The position numbers and the translations under genes were made by a program. This document shows positions 1 to 6,722 of a stretch of DNA of 16,396 nt, piece by piece; position 1 is the first letter of the stretch; every line of letters starts with the position of its first letter. Under the pieces are notes generated by a model. The model was not told where the DNA came from. It saw nothing but the letters and a program-made list of their open reading frames with translations, and did no database searches. This stretch comes from Faucicola sp032089155 (GTDB lineage: Bacteria; Pseudomonadota; Gammaproteobacteria; Pseudomonadales; Moraxellaceae): contig DAMDEV010000046.1 in the NCBI GenBank assembly GCA_032089155.1, positions 1 through 16,396 of the forward strand. Reading direction: 5' to 3'.

Positions 1-1
1 G

Positions 2-616
2 CGTCAAATCAATGAAGCGGATTTGCCAAGCCCTGCCGACAAACTGACCATGCTCGGTAATACCATCCACGCACTGACTGACGCAGGCTATCAATATATC
101 GGCATTGACCACTTTGCCAAGCCTGATGATGAGCTTGCGATTGCGCAACGTGAGGGCAAATTGCACCGCAATTTTCAAGGGTATACCACACATGGCAATT
201 GTGATTTATTGGGGTTTGGGGTGTCGTCGATTAGCCAAATTGGTCTGCATATTTTGCAAAATCCAACGGATTTGAGCGATTATCAAAATCTCATCAATGC
301 AGGAAAATTGCCTGCGGTGAAGGTGATTTCTGCGCGCTTGCCTGATTTGCTGCGCCGTTATGTGATTATGAATCTGCTATGCCATGACTATATTGATTTT
401 AAAGATGTTAATGCGCGCTTTAGCATTGACCCGATGACCTATTTTATTGATGAAATCCGCCAATTGGGCGAGATGCAGGCGGATAAACTCGTTGATATGG
501 ATGCCAAAGGGATTCGGGTGCTACCAAAAGGGCGGCTTTTGGGACGTAATGTGGCGATGGTGTTTGATACTTATTTGGCGAGTAAAGAAGGCAATCGCTT
601 TAGTAAGGTGATTTAG
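2..616 (+). CDS. hemN: Oxygen-independent coproporphyrinogen III oxidase, C-terminal part (5' end outside window)
   Basis: HemN is a radical-SAM enzyme that decarboxylates coproporphyrinogen III to protoporphyrinogen IX without oxygen, a late cytoplasmic step of heme synthesis. Only about the last 204 residues are visible; the frame is open at the left edge, so the radical-SAM CxxxCxxC cluster lies outside. Recognisable HemN blocks are IGIDHFAKPDDELA, HRNFQGYTTHGNCDLLGFG and the C-terminal region with IDEIRQLGEMQADKLVD. Family members are about 450-460 residues, so a little under half is present. The gene ends at TAG and is followed within 11 bp by a good hairpin terminator. No sign of disruption. 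The identity is recognised from motif memory and is solid; the TTG at position 23 is not the real start. Confidence 0.93.
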   Translation, partial: RQINEADLPSPADKLTMLGNTIHALTDAGYQYIGIDHFAKPDDELAIAQREGKLHRNFQGYTTHGNCDLLGFGVSSISQIGLHILQNPTDLSDYQNLINAGKLPAVKVISARLPDLLRRYVIMNLLCHDYIDFKDVNARFSIDPMTYFIDEIRQLGEMQADKLVDMDAKGIRVLPKGRLLGRNVAMVFDTYLASKEGNRFSKVI

Positions 617-626
617 CCTAAAAAGC

Positions 627-655
627 AAAACACCTGCCAAAATGACAGGTGTTTT
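627..655 (+). terminator. Rho-independent terminator of hemN
   Basis: AAAACACCTG (627-636) pairs with CAGGTGTTTT (646-655). The stem extends inward after one mismatch to leave a tiny A-rich loop. The T-run is the 3' arm itself. It lies 11 bp after the hemN stop and separates it from the AT-rich gene downstream. Confidence 0.8.
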
Positions 656-729
656 ACTATACTAAAGGTGGAAGCTTTCGCTCACGTATCCTCTAGCTCA
701 CATAGTACGTATTATACGGATTTTATTGA

Positions 730-1392
730 ATGAATTCAACACAGCTTAATCAAATTTTCCAAACGCTTTCTTTTGAAAGAATGCAAACTTATGAAAATAA
801 GACCAAAACAAGAGAGCAAGCGGTTGAATTGTACCTTTGGAATGCTCAAATTTCGGGGGCATTTTTGTTTCCATTACATATTTGTGAAGTCACGATTCGT
901 AATGCCATTGCTGAAATACTCCATACGCAGTATGGTAGTAATTGGGTCAATAATCATATGTTTATTAATAGTTTACCTAATCATCCAAAACCAAAATATA
1001 ATCAAAGAACAGATTTAGATAAAGCAACGAAACAACATACCCTTAATTATATCCCAAAAATTATACCCGAATTAAACTTTGTATTTTGGCAAGCCATGCT
1101 CACACAGCGCCACGATACTAGGCTTTGGAATAGCCAATTCCAACTTATTTTTCCCCATGCTAATTTATCAAGATCTGTGCAAAAAAATCGTGAGCATTTG
1201 CATAATGATTTAGATATTGTTCGCCGATTACGCAATCGCATTGCCCATCATGAGCCGATTTTTGATGAAAAACTATTAAGCATTTATAATAAAATTATTA
1301 AAATTATTGGTTATCGTTATCAAGAAACAGCCAACTGGGTTGCTAGTCATCAAACCGTTACCACACTTATTACTCAAAAGCCTAAAATATAA
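730..1392 (+). CDS. HEPN-domain Abi-like protein (putative ribonuclease, abortive-infection type)
   Basis: A 220-residue protein resembling the family often annotated 'Abi family protein'. What is seen: an N-terminal block FPLHICEVTIRNAI (about residues 47-60), a middle block ELNFVFWQAML (114-124), and RRLRNRIAHHEPIF (165-178). The last contains the HEPN signature Rx4-6H, here R168-N-R-I-A-H173. HEPN proteins are commonly metal-independent RNases used in toxin-antitoxin, abortive infection and CRISPR accessory roles. Activity of this protein is inference. The gene is markedly AT-rich, with many AAT, ATT, TTA and ATA codons, unlike hemN before it and the methyltransferase after it, which suggests acquisition by transfer. 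ATG at 730 has only a weak GGA upstream. There is no dedicated antitoxin gene; the methyltransferase begins 17 bp after the stop, so the two could be co-transcribed. Confidence 0.75.
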   Translation: MNSTQLNQIFQTLSFERMQTYENKTKTREQAVELYLWNAQISGAFLFPLHICEVTIRNAIAEILHTQYGSNWVNNHMFINSLPNHPKPKYNQRTDLDKATKQHTLNYIPKIIPELNFVFWQAMLTQRHDTRLWNSQFQLIFPHANLSRSVQKNREHLHNDLDIVRRLRNRIAHHEPIFDEKLLSIYNKIIKIIGYRYQETANWVASHQTVTTLITQKPKI

Positions 1393-1409
1393 CATTTAAA
1401 GGAAACTCC

Positions 1410-2015
1410 ATGCACCAAATCCCCACCGACTTACTCAAAAAATCCGCCCACTGGCGCGAAGACATCCAGTTCACCCAAGATGTGCTTGGCAAGCCGTTTC
1501 ACTTTACCAGCACTTGGGGAATTTTCTCGCCCGAAAAACTCGACGAGGGTAGCCTTATGCTGCTTGACTATATCGAGTTCAAAGACGATGATCACTCAAT
1601 CGACCTAGGCTGTGGCTATGGCGTACTGGGTATGACGGCCGCCCGTGAATGCCCAAACGGACAGCACCTGCTCATCGACAAAGACTTTGTGGCGGTGGAA
1701 TATGCCAAACTTAACTGCCAAAAAAATCATTTAGATAATGCCCAAGTTCAGCTATCCAATGGCTTTCGGGATGTTGAAAAAGACAAAAAATTTAGCCTAG
1801 TCATGAGTAACTTACCTGCCAAAGCCAGTAAAGAGCAACATTATCTGTATTTGCTCGATGCCTACAATGCGATGGAGAGTGGCGCACGGTTTTACGTGGT
1901 GACCATCAACGGTTTGCGGGACTTTATGAAACGCTCATTTACCGAAGTGTTTGGTAATTCGGATAAAATCAAGCAAGGTAAAACTTATACCATTACCTTA
2001 GCAGTCAAAGACTAA
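1410..2015 (+). CDS. Class I SAM-dependent methyltransferase, RsmC-like catalytic domain
   Basis: A 201-residue Rossmann methyltransferase. Motif I is DLGCGYGVLG (65-74), which binds S-adenosylmethionine, with an acidic residue at the end of beta-2 (D90 in LLIDKDF). The pre-motif TWGIFSPEKLDEGS (35-48) resembles the GVFS...LDxGS entrance of RsmC-type 16S rRNA guanine-N2 methyltransferases (COG2813). It is only about as long as the catalytic half of RsmC. Where RsmC-like enzymes have NPPF/Y, this protein has SNLPAK (133-138), so the substrate may differ. A strong ribosome-binding site AAAGGA (1398-1403) supports the ATG at 1410. Base composition matches the local chromosome, not the HEPN gene. 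It converges on the next gene with 10 bp between stops. The substrate is not assigned. Confidence 0.75.
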   Translation: MHQIPTDLLKKSAHWREDIQFTQDVLGKPFHFTSTWGIFSPEKLDEGSLMLLDYIEFKDDDHSIDLGCGYGVLGMTAARECPNGQHLLIDKDFVAVEYAKLNCQKNHLDNAQVQLSNGFRDVEKDKKFSLVMSNLPAKASKEQHYLYLLDAYNAMESGARFYVVTINGLRDFMKRSFTEVFGNSDKIKQGKTYTITLAVKD

Positions 2016-2025
2016 CGCCCTTCCG

Positions 2026-2589
2026 CTAAATTCTGACCGTTTGGTCTTTTGATTTACTGTAGGCTCGTAACCGGATGTACAGGGTCTTGGTGACGGTGGC
2101 AACCACCTCATTTTGGTCGTCAACCACCTGTACCTCATAGTTGCGGAACACCGCTTTACCATCCTTTGCCAAGGCTTTTATGGTATCGATTTCGGCGTCA
2201 TCAAGGTGAAAATCGGCAAACACATCGCTTTTGCCCGCTTTAACAAAATCAATGCTCGCCGACTTATCCCATACCACGTACGCATTGCCCAACGCTTGCA
2301 TCAACAAAATCATCAAAAATGGGTCGGTCATCGAATACAAACTGCCCCCAAACTGGGTGCCGACGATGTTTTGATTGAGTTTGTTTAAGGGTAAACGCAC
2401 GCGAATATGATGGTTGGCGAAATCAAGGGTGTCAACACGGATACCTGCCCCAAAATATGGCGGATAAAAGTTAAAAAACTGCTTTAACAACTTGGGGTTA
2501 TTAAAAGGATTAAGGTAGTCTTTGGCTTGAGATTGAAAGGTTTGGCTTAGCTTAGATAGCTTGGATAGCTTAGATAAATTAGATAACAT
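2026..2589 (-). CDS. DUF4442 family protein (hotdog-fold, thioesterase-like)
   Basis: A protein of 187 residues from the ATG at 2589. That start is preferred over an in-frame GTG at 2631 because homologs are short and the extension has no ribosome-binding site. The core has GIRVDTLDFANHHIRVRLPL, then NIVGTQFGGSLYSMTDPF (the central-helix region of hotdog acyl-CoA thioesterase-like folds), VVWDKSASIDFVKAGKSDV and a C-terminal VATVTKTLYIRL strand. DUF4442 proteins are thought to act on acyl thioesters, but no substrate is known and none is claimed here. The N-terminus carries a tandem SKL tripeptide repeat encoded by 9-bp units. It converges with the methyltransferase and is divergent from the HNH gene. 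Confidence 0.75.
   Translation of the reverse strand: MLSNLSKLSKLSKLSQTFQSQAKDYLNPFNNPKLLKQFFNFYPPYFGAGIRVDTLDFANHHIRVRLPLNKLNQNIVGTQFGGSLYSMTDPFLMILLMQALGNAYVVWDKSASIDFVKAGKSDVFADFHLDDAEIDTIKALAKDGKAVFRNYEVQVVDDQNEVVATVTKTLYIRLRAYSKSKDQTVRI
2551..2586 (-). repeat. 9-bp tandem repeat (about four units) encoding (S-K/N-L)n in the DUF4442 N-terminus
   Basis: On the minus strand, units TCTAATTTA, TCTAAGCTA, TCCAAGCTA and TCTAAGCTA follow the ATG almost directly, giving LSNLSKLSKLSKLS. The three downstream units are near identical. The length is a multiple of 3, so copy-number change would keep the frame. Confidence 0.75.
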
Positions 2590-2635
2590 GGCAGACTCGT
2601 TTTTAACATGAAAAAAGATATGGGGCAACACGCCA

Positions 2636-2664
2636 TTGGCAAGGCAACAATGCTATTGTATGAT
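2636..2664 (+). promoter_or_regulatory. Sigma-70-type promoter of the HNH gene
   Basis: TTGGCA (2636-2641), a 17-bp spacer and TATGAT (2659-2664): each hexamer is one base off consensus, with ideal spacing. Predicted transcription start is near 2671, about 26 bp before the ATG at 2697. Confidence 0.7.
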
Positions 2665-2696
2665 GGATACAACTGATAGCAAAGCGTGACAAAATA

Positions 2697-3080
2697 ATGG
2701 CAAAAGGTAAAGCAAAAAATAACGAAGATGCAGCATTCTGGGAGGCGATTTTGGCTGAAAAAGCGCCATCGCCACCGTGTGAATTGTGTGGACGTGATGA
2801 AGTTGAATTAACCCAACATCATCTGATTCCCAAATCCCGCCACGACAAAGCCCGTACCAAACGCGAATTTAGCCGTGAGGAAATGAAAAACGACATCGCC
2901 ATGCTGTGTCCTGCATGTCATGCGCAGGTGCATGAAGTGTTTAGCAACCAAGAATTATCCAGCTACTATCATACGGTTGAGCGGCTTGCAGAGCATAGCG
3001 AGATGCAAAAATTCATTAACTGGATCAAAAAACGCCCTGCAGGACAAACCATTCGGGTTAAAAGCGGCAAAGATTTTTAG
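2697..3080 (+). CDS. Small HNH endonuclease-like protein
   Basis: A 127-residue stand-alone HNH (beta-beta-alpha-Me) protein. Seen: a zinc-ribbon pair C28-x2-C31, the HH of the catalytic motif at 41-42 (TQHHLIPKSRH), N65 in the middle, then CPACHAQVHEVF with C71-x2-C74-H75 and H79. The zinc cysteines and the H-N-H residues are therefore all present. Such short HNH proteins usually cleave or nick DNA, but many chromosomal ones have no assigned role. No restriction methylase, phage terminase or toxin partner is adjacent; the neighbours are DUF4442 (divergent) and uvrC 226 bp downstream. The ATG at 2697 is supported by a good promoter just upstream. The tail from about residue 85 to 127 is basic and could contact nucleic acid (inference). 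Confidence 0.8.
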   Translation: MAKGKAKNNEDAAFWEAILAEKAPSPPCELCGRDEVELTQHHLIPKSRHDKARTKREFSREEMKNDIAMLCPACHAQVHEVFSNQELSSYYHTVERLAEHSEMQKFINWIKKRPAGQTIRVKSGKDF

Positions 3081-3107
3081 TGAATGGATTTTTAGCAGAT
3101 AGTAACT

Positions 3108-3125
3108 ACTTGTGCAAGTTTTTTT
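3108..3125 (+). terminator. Weak possible terminator after the HNH gene
   Basis: ACTT (3108-3111) and AAGT (3116-3119) form a short hairpin running into seven Ts (3119-3125). The stem is only four to five pairs, so this is tentative. The rest of the 226-bp gap to uvrC holds a CCTTGC/GCAAGG inverted repeat (3141-3146, 3164-3169) and a possible uvrC promoter, and nothing else recognised. Confidence 0.3.
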
Positions 3126-3247
3126 ACGATTATCATTATACCTTGCCTGCAGCGAGGACATAAGCAAGGATATCGCATGATGACTTGTTAGGCGGGTAGG
3201 AGGGTCTTATATCTGGCTGTCCTTGTTAAAGTTTAATCTTACTTGCA

Positions 3248-3278
3248 TTGAAAAGTGATTGAATTAACTTAATATAGT
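3248..3278 (+). promoter_or_regulatory. Possible uvrC promoter
   Basis: TTGAAA (3248-3253) with either TAATAT (3270-3275, 16-bp spacer) or TATAGT (3273-3278, 19-bp spacer) in a clearly AT-rich stretch just upstream of uvrC. I saw no LexA-type operator around it. Confidence 0.4.
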
Positions 3279-3306
3279 ATAAAAATCGTGAAATAGTAAA
3301 CAAGCA

Positions 3307-5184
3307 ATGCCCAAAAACAAAACGCCCAGTATCGACCCTGCAACCATTGAAATTGCTGCAGCGACTGCCGACCGCAAAGCGCGATTGGATCACTTGATTA
3401 AGCGCCTGCCCAACTTGCCAGGCGTGTACAAAATGCTGGGCAAAAATGGCGACATCATCTATGTGGGCAAAGCCAAATCGCTCAAAAGTCGCGTCAATAG
3501 CTACTTTGCCAAAACCATCGACCACCCCAAAACGCGGGCGCTGGTGCAACGTATCGACAACATCGAAACCATCATAACCCGCTCTGAGACTGAAGCGCTG
3601 CTGCTTGAGCAAAACCTCATCAAGCTCCATCGCCCGCCTTATAACGTGCTACTGCGTGATGATAAATCTTATCTATACGTATTTATCTCAGCCGATAAAC
3701 CTTATCCAAGACTTGCCTATGGGCGCGGTAAAGGGCAACACCAAAAAGGCAGATTTTTTGGACCTTTTCCTTCGGCGCATGCCGCCAAGCAAACCTTATT
3801 AATGATGCAAAAAATGTTTATGGTGCGCCAATGTACCAATGCATTTTTTGCCCAGCGTCAACGCCCTTGCCTAGAGTACCAAATCAAACGCTGTAAAGCG
3901 CCGTGTGTCGGGCTGGTATCACCCGAAGACTATGCCGATGACGTCAATAACACCATTCGATTTTTAAAAGGTGAAGGCACGGATTTGCAAGTCAAATTGG
4001 TAGGTAAAATGGAGCAAGCGGCTGAAGACATGAACTTTGAGCAAGCCGCCTTGTATCGCGACCAACTCTCGATGCTACGCGAAGTACAAGCCAAGCAAGC
4101 AGTATATACGGTCAAAGGTGAAGCTGATATCATCGCCATCGCCAGTCAAGCGGGCATTACCTGTGTGCATGTCATGAATGTGCGTAATGGGCAGGTTTTG
4201 GGTGGCAACAATTATTTTCCTGATGTGAATAGCGAAAACGACATAGCGGATAACTTGTCTGAGTTTGTCAGCTCGTTTTATTTTCAAGTCAGTGATGATT
4301 TACCCGAAGAGCTGATTATAAGTCATGAGTTGCCCGACCAAACCGCAATGACAGAAGCCTTAATTGAAACCTTTGGCAAAAAGGTGACGATAAAAACCAA
4401 AGTTCGTGAGCAGCGCAATGAATGGCTCACCCTTGCCCAAATGAATGCCAACAACGCCCTGCAAACCAAATTGGGCGATTATTTGGAAGTCAAATCTCGC
4501 TTTAACGCACTCAATGAGGTATTAAAAGAGGCGCTGCAAGGCAAATCGCTCGACCGTATCGAATGTTTTGATATCTCGCACACCATGGGTGAAGCCACCA
4601 TCGCCAGCTGTGTGGTCGCTGACCAAGGCGGACTGCGCAAACGCGACTATCGCCAATATGCCATTCATGGCATCACGGGTGGTGATGACTATGCCGCCAT
4701 GAAGCAAGTATTAAACCGCCGCTATAGCAAACAGCCGCTGCCCGATTTATTGCTGATTGATGGCGGTAAAGGGCAGCTTAATATGGCAAAAGACGTACTG
4801 AGCGAGCTGGGGATTTTAACCCAAACCTTGCTCGTCGGGGTAGCAAAAGGCGAAGGTCGCAAGGCTGGGCTTGAAGTACTGCATTTTATTGACCGTGAGC
4901 CGCTCGATTTGCCGGCTGATAGCAAGGCACTGCATTTGATTATGCATATCCGTGATGAAGCGCACCGCTTTGCCATTACCGCACACCGCAAAAAACGCGA
5001 TAAACGCCGCTCAAGCTCAGTGCTAGAAGCCATCCCTGGGTTGGGGGAAAAACGCCGCCGAGAGTTACTCAATCACTTCGGCGGCTTGCAGCAGCTGCTT
5101 GGCGCATCACAAGATGAAATTGGGCAAGTAAATGGGATTGGTAAGGTGATGGCCAATACCATTTATAAAGTGTTGCATGGCTGA
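3307..5184 (+). CDS. uvrC: Excinuclease ABC subunit C
   Basis: UvrC makes the dual incision on both sides of a lesion after UvrA/UvrB recognition in nucleotide excision repair. The 625-residue length is normal. Domains in order: an N-terminal GIY-YIG nuclease (about residues 34-110; LPGVYKML, DIIYVGKAKSLKSRV), which cuts 3' of damage; a cysteine-containing region with CLEYQIKRCKAPCVG; a UVR helix that docks on UvrB (about 225-258; MEQAAEDMNFEQAALYRDQL); the RNase H-like 5' nuclease (RIECFDISHTMGEATIASCVV and LLLIDGGKGQLN); and a C-terminal tandem helix-hairpin-helix (IPGLGEKRRRELLNHFGG, VNGIGKVMANTIYKVL). All expected elements are intact. ATG at 3307 has a poor ribosome-binding site but fits the family N-terminus. 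The YkgJ-like gene lies 67 bp downstream with no strong terminator between. Confidence 0.97.
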   Translation: MPKNKTPSIDPATIEIAAATADRKARLDHLIKRLPNLPGVYKMLGKNGDIIYVGKAKSLKSRVNSYFAKTIDHPKTRALVQRIDNIETIITRSETEALLLEQNLIKLHRPPYNVLLRDDKSYLYVFISADKPYPRLAYGRGKGQHQKGRFFGPFPSAHAAKQTLLMMQKMFMVRQCTNAFFAQRQRPCLEYQIKRCKAPCVGLVSPEDYADDVNNTIRFLKGEGTDLQVKLVGKMEQAAEDMNFEQAALYRDQLSMLREVQAKQAVYTVKGEADIIAIASQAGITCVHVMNVRNGQVLGGNNYFPDVNSENDIADNLSEFVSSFYFQVSDDLPEELIISHELPDQTAMTEALIETFGKKVTIKTKVREQRNEWLTLAQMNANNALQTKLGDYLEVKSRFNALNEVLKEALQGKSLDRIECFDISHTMGEATIASCVVADQGGLRKRDYRQYAIHGITGGDDYAAMKQVLNRRYSKQPLPDLLLIDGGKGQLNMAKDVLSELGILTQTLLVGVAKGEGRKAGLEVLHFIDREPLDLPADSKALHLIMHIRDEAHRFAITAHRKKRDKRRSSSVLEAIPGLGEKRRRELLNHFGGLQQLLGASQDEIGQVNGIGKVMANTIYKVLHG

Positions 5185-5251
5185 TATTAAATTTTTAGCC
5201 GTTTTGGATGAAACGGGTAGTTAACAATGATAATGACATGGCATTGTAACA

Positions 5252-5608
5252 ATGGCAGAAATTTTTTTTAAATCAATCGCAGCTGCGGATAGCGATATCT
5301 GCATGCACTGTGGCGCATGTTGCGCTAACTATCGGGTGTCTTTTTATTGGGCAGAAGGCGAGGCACTCGGTATCCCCGAGGAGATGACGGTCAAAGTCAA
5401 TGATTTTTATACCTGTATGAAAGGTACCGAAACAAAGCCGGTCAGATGCGTGGCACTCGCTGGCGAAGTTGGTAACTCGGTGGCCTGCCAAATCTATGAT
5501 AAACGCTCAAGCACCTGCCAATCGGTACAAGTCGGTGACGAGCAATGTATCAAAGCCCGTCATCATTATGGGTTATCTAACGATATCTTTAGTCAAGCGC
5601 CTGCCTAA
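5252..5608 (+). CDS. YkgJ family cysteine-cluster protein (putative Zn/Fe chelating)
   Basis: A 118-residue protein with the YkgJ (UPF0153, 'zinc- or iron-chelating domain') signature CMHCGACCANYRVS (C17, C20, C23, C24), followed by C55, C66, C79, C89 and C99. The FYWAEGEALGIPEEM block and the spacing ACQIYDKRSSTCQ are typical of this family. Metal binding is expected from the cysteines; the cellular role is unknown and none is claimed. It follows uvrC by 67 bp and may be on the same transcript. Its stop lies 5 bp from the convergent stop of the minus-strand gene. Confidence 0.82.
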   Translation: MAEIFFKSIAAADSDICMHCGACCANYRVSFYWAEGEALGIPEEMTVKVNDFYTCMKGTETKPVRCVALAGEVGNSVACQIYDKRSSTCQSVQVGDEQCIKARHHYGLSNDIFSQAPA

Positions 5609-5613
5609 TGGCT

Positions 5614-6582
5614 TTAATGGCTTTGTGATAAACGAACAGTCAGCTGTTTTTCCACTTCGGTTTTGAGCCATTGATTCAAATCCTCATTCATCAGCGTAAT
5701 TGATTCGAGCAAATAGTTGTCGATATAGCCTTGCAGCTGTTTGACGATATCTTGTTTGATTTGTTCAATAGCGGGCGTGGTGGCGATAGATGGGTTGTCA
5801 ATATCGGCAAGTGGGTCAGTAACGCGCGTTTCATGGGTCATCACGGCGGATGTTGGGTCATCAGTTAACGGCTCAGCAAAATTATCAGTGTTATCAGCGG
5901 TGTCAGTGTGATCAATGGCATAGACCATCTCACTGCGATGGCGCTCAATCGTGACATCGCTGGTTGCGGTATCCGTGGATTGAGCTTGTTCATCTAGCTC
6001 GTGATTTGCGCCCTCGTTTGAGCCAGTTGATAGTTGCGTCGCTGGTTTTGTAGGATTGCTTTGTTTTGCCAGATACGCTTGTTTGGCAATGGCGCGTTCT
6101 TGCTCCAGTGCCGCAATGGCTGCGTCATCTTGTGCTTGGCGTTCGCGTTGTAGACGTTCTTCTTGCGCTTGGCGTTCTTTTTCGTTTTCTTGTGTTAACT
6201 GTGCTTGTTCAAGACGTTGTTGTTCAAGTCGTTGTTGCTCAAGGCGCTCTTTTTCCAAGCGTTCAGTTTCTAAGCGTTTGTTTTCTAACCGCTCTTGTTC
6301 TAGCCTGTGTTGTTCCAATCTTTCTTGTTCTAGACGTTGTTCTTCAAGCTCGCGCTCACGTGCTTGCGCTTGTAATTTTTCTTGGTGGTCACGCTCGATA
6401 GCCAGTAATTCTTCGACTTTATCATGCAGATTAGGCACGCTAAACTGATACCCATCAAGATCGGTATCGGGGTAAAGCAAGGTAACGATATCATCGAGTT
6501 CTTGAATAATGGCGTGTTTGACAGGGGTAGGGGTGGCAAGCCAGCGCTTTGAAAATTGGTGGGAGAAGGCAAATCCTGACAT
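5614..6582 (-). CDS. Unrecognised protein with long charged pentad-repeat helix
   Basis: A 322-residue protein, not recognised. Three parts are visible. (1) Residues 1-60 are a compact, probably conserved N-terminal domain (FSKRWLATPTPVKHAIIQEL, then DIVTLLYPDTDLDG). (2) Residues 61-170 are a continuous, very charged Glu/Gln/Arg helix. Within it, nine in-phase pentads R-L-E-x-x occupy residues 83-127. (3) An acidic, Thr/Ser/Asp-rich, probably disordered linker (171-265) leads to a C-terminal helix (about 268-315; IKQDIVKQLQGYIDNYLLES and MNEDLNQWLKTEVEKQL). The last helix loosely recalls the C-terminal helical ends of DUF2497/PopZ-type polar organisers, but that is only a resemblance. There is no signal peptide or membrane segment, so it is probably cytoplasmic and scaffold-like. 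The ATG at 6582 has a weak GGA upstream. Confidence 0.75.
   Translation of the reverse strand: MSGFAFSHQFSKRWLATPTPVKHAIIQELDDIVTLLYPDTDLDGYQFSVPNLHDKVEELLAIERDHQEKLQAQARERELEEQRLEQERLEQHRLEQERLENKRLETERLEKERLEQQRLEQQRLEQAQLTQENEKERQAQEERLQRERQAQDDAAIAALEQERAIAKQAYLAKQSNPTKPATQLSTGSNEGANHELDEQAQSTDTATSDVTIERHRSEMVYAIDHTDTADNTDNFAEPLTDDPTSAVMTHETRVTDPLADIDNPSIATTPAIEQIKQDIVKQLQGYIDNYLLESITLMNEDLNQWLKTEVEKQLTVRLSQSH
6202..6336 (-). repeat. 15-bp tandem repeat, nine units, encoding R-L-E-x-x pentads
   Basis: Nine consecutive 15-bp units encode RLEQE, RLEQH, RLEQE, RLENK, RLETE, RLEKE, RLEQQ, RLEQQ and RLEQA. Units are degenerate at synonymous and at x positions, so the array is not freshly expanded. 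The 15-bp period preserves frame. Confidence 0.85.
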
Positions 6583-6629
6583 GAATGGTGTCCAGCGTTA
6601 AGGATGAAATAGGATAGCTTCATTTAACG

Positions 6630-6660
6630 AAAAAACGGCTACAATTTCAATAGCCGTTTT
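6630..6660 (-). terminator. Rho-independent terminator of fabF
   Basis: AAAACGGCTA (6632-6641) pairs perfectly with TAGCCGTTTT (6651-6660) around a 9-nt loop. Read on the minus strand, the hairpin ends in six Ts. It lies about 60 bp past the fabF stop and upstream of the pentad-repeat gene, which therefore needs its own promoter or read-through. Confidence 0.85.
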
Positions 6661-6722
6661 CAAAATTCACACCGTTAAAAGATTAATGAAAGGGTCAATG
6701 TTGTCATCACAGTGATTGCTAG

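Noticed and set aside
5199..5216. CCGTTT/AAACGG hairpin after uvrC as a terminator
   Set aside because: A six-pair stem with no T-run on the plus strand; at most a weak structure, so read-through into the YkgJ-like gene is assumed.
6056..6448. Long plus-strand frame rich in Ser, Cys and Arg
   Set aside because: It is the antisense of the Glu/Leu/Arg pentad repeats in the minus-strand gene; the composition is a mirror of that repeat and it has no recognisable domain.
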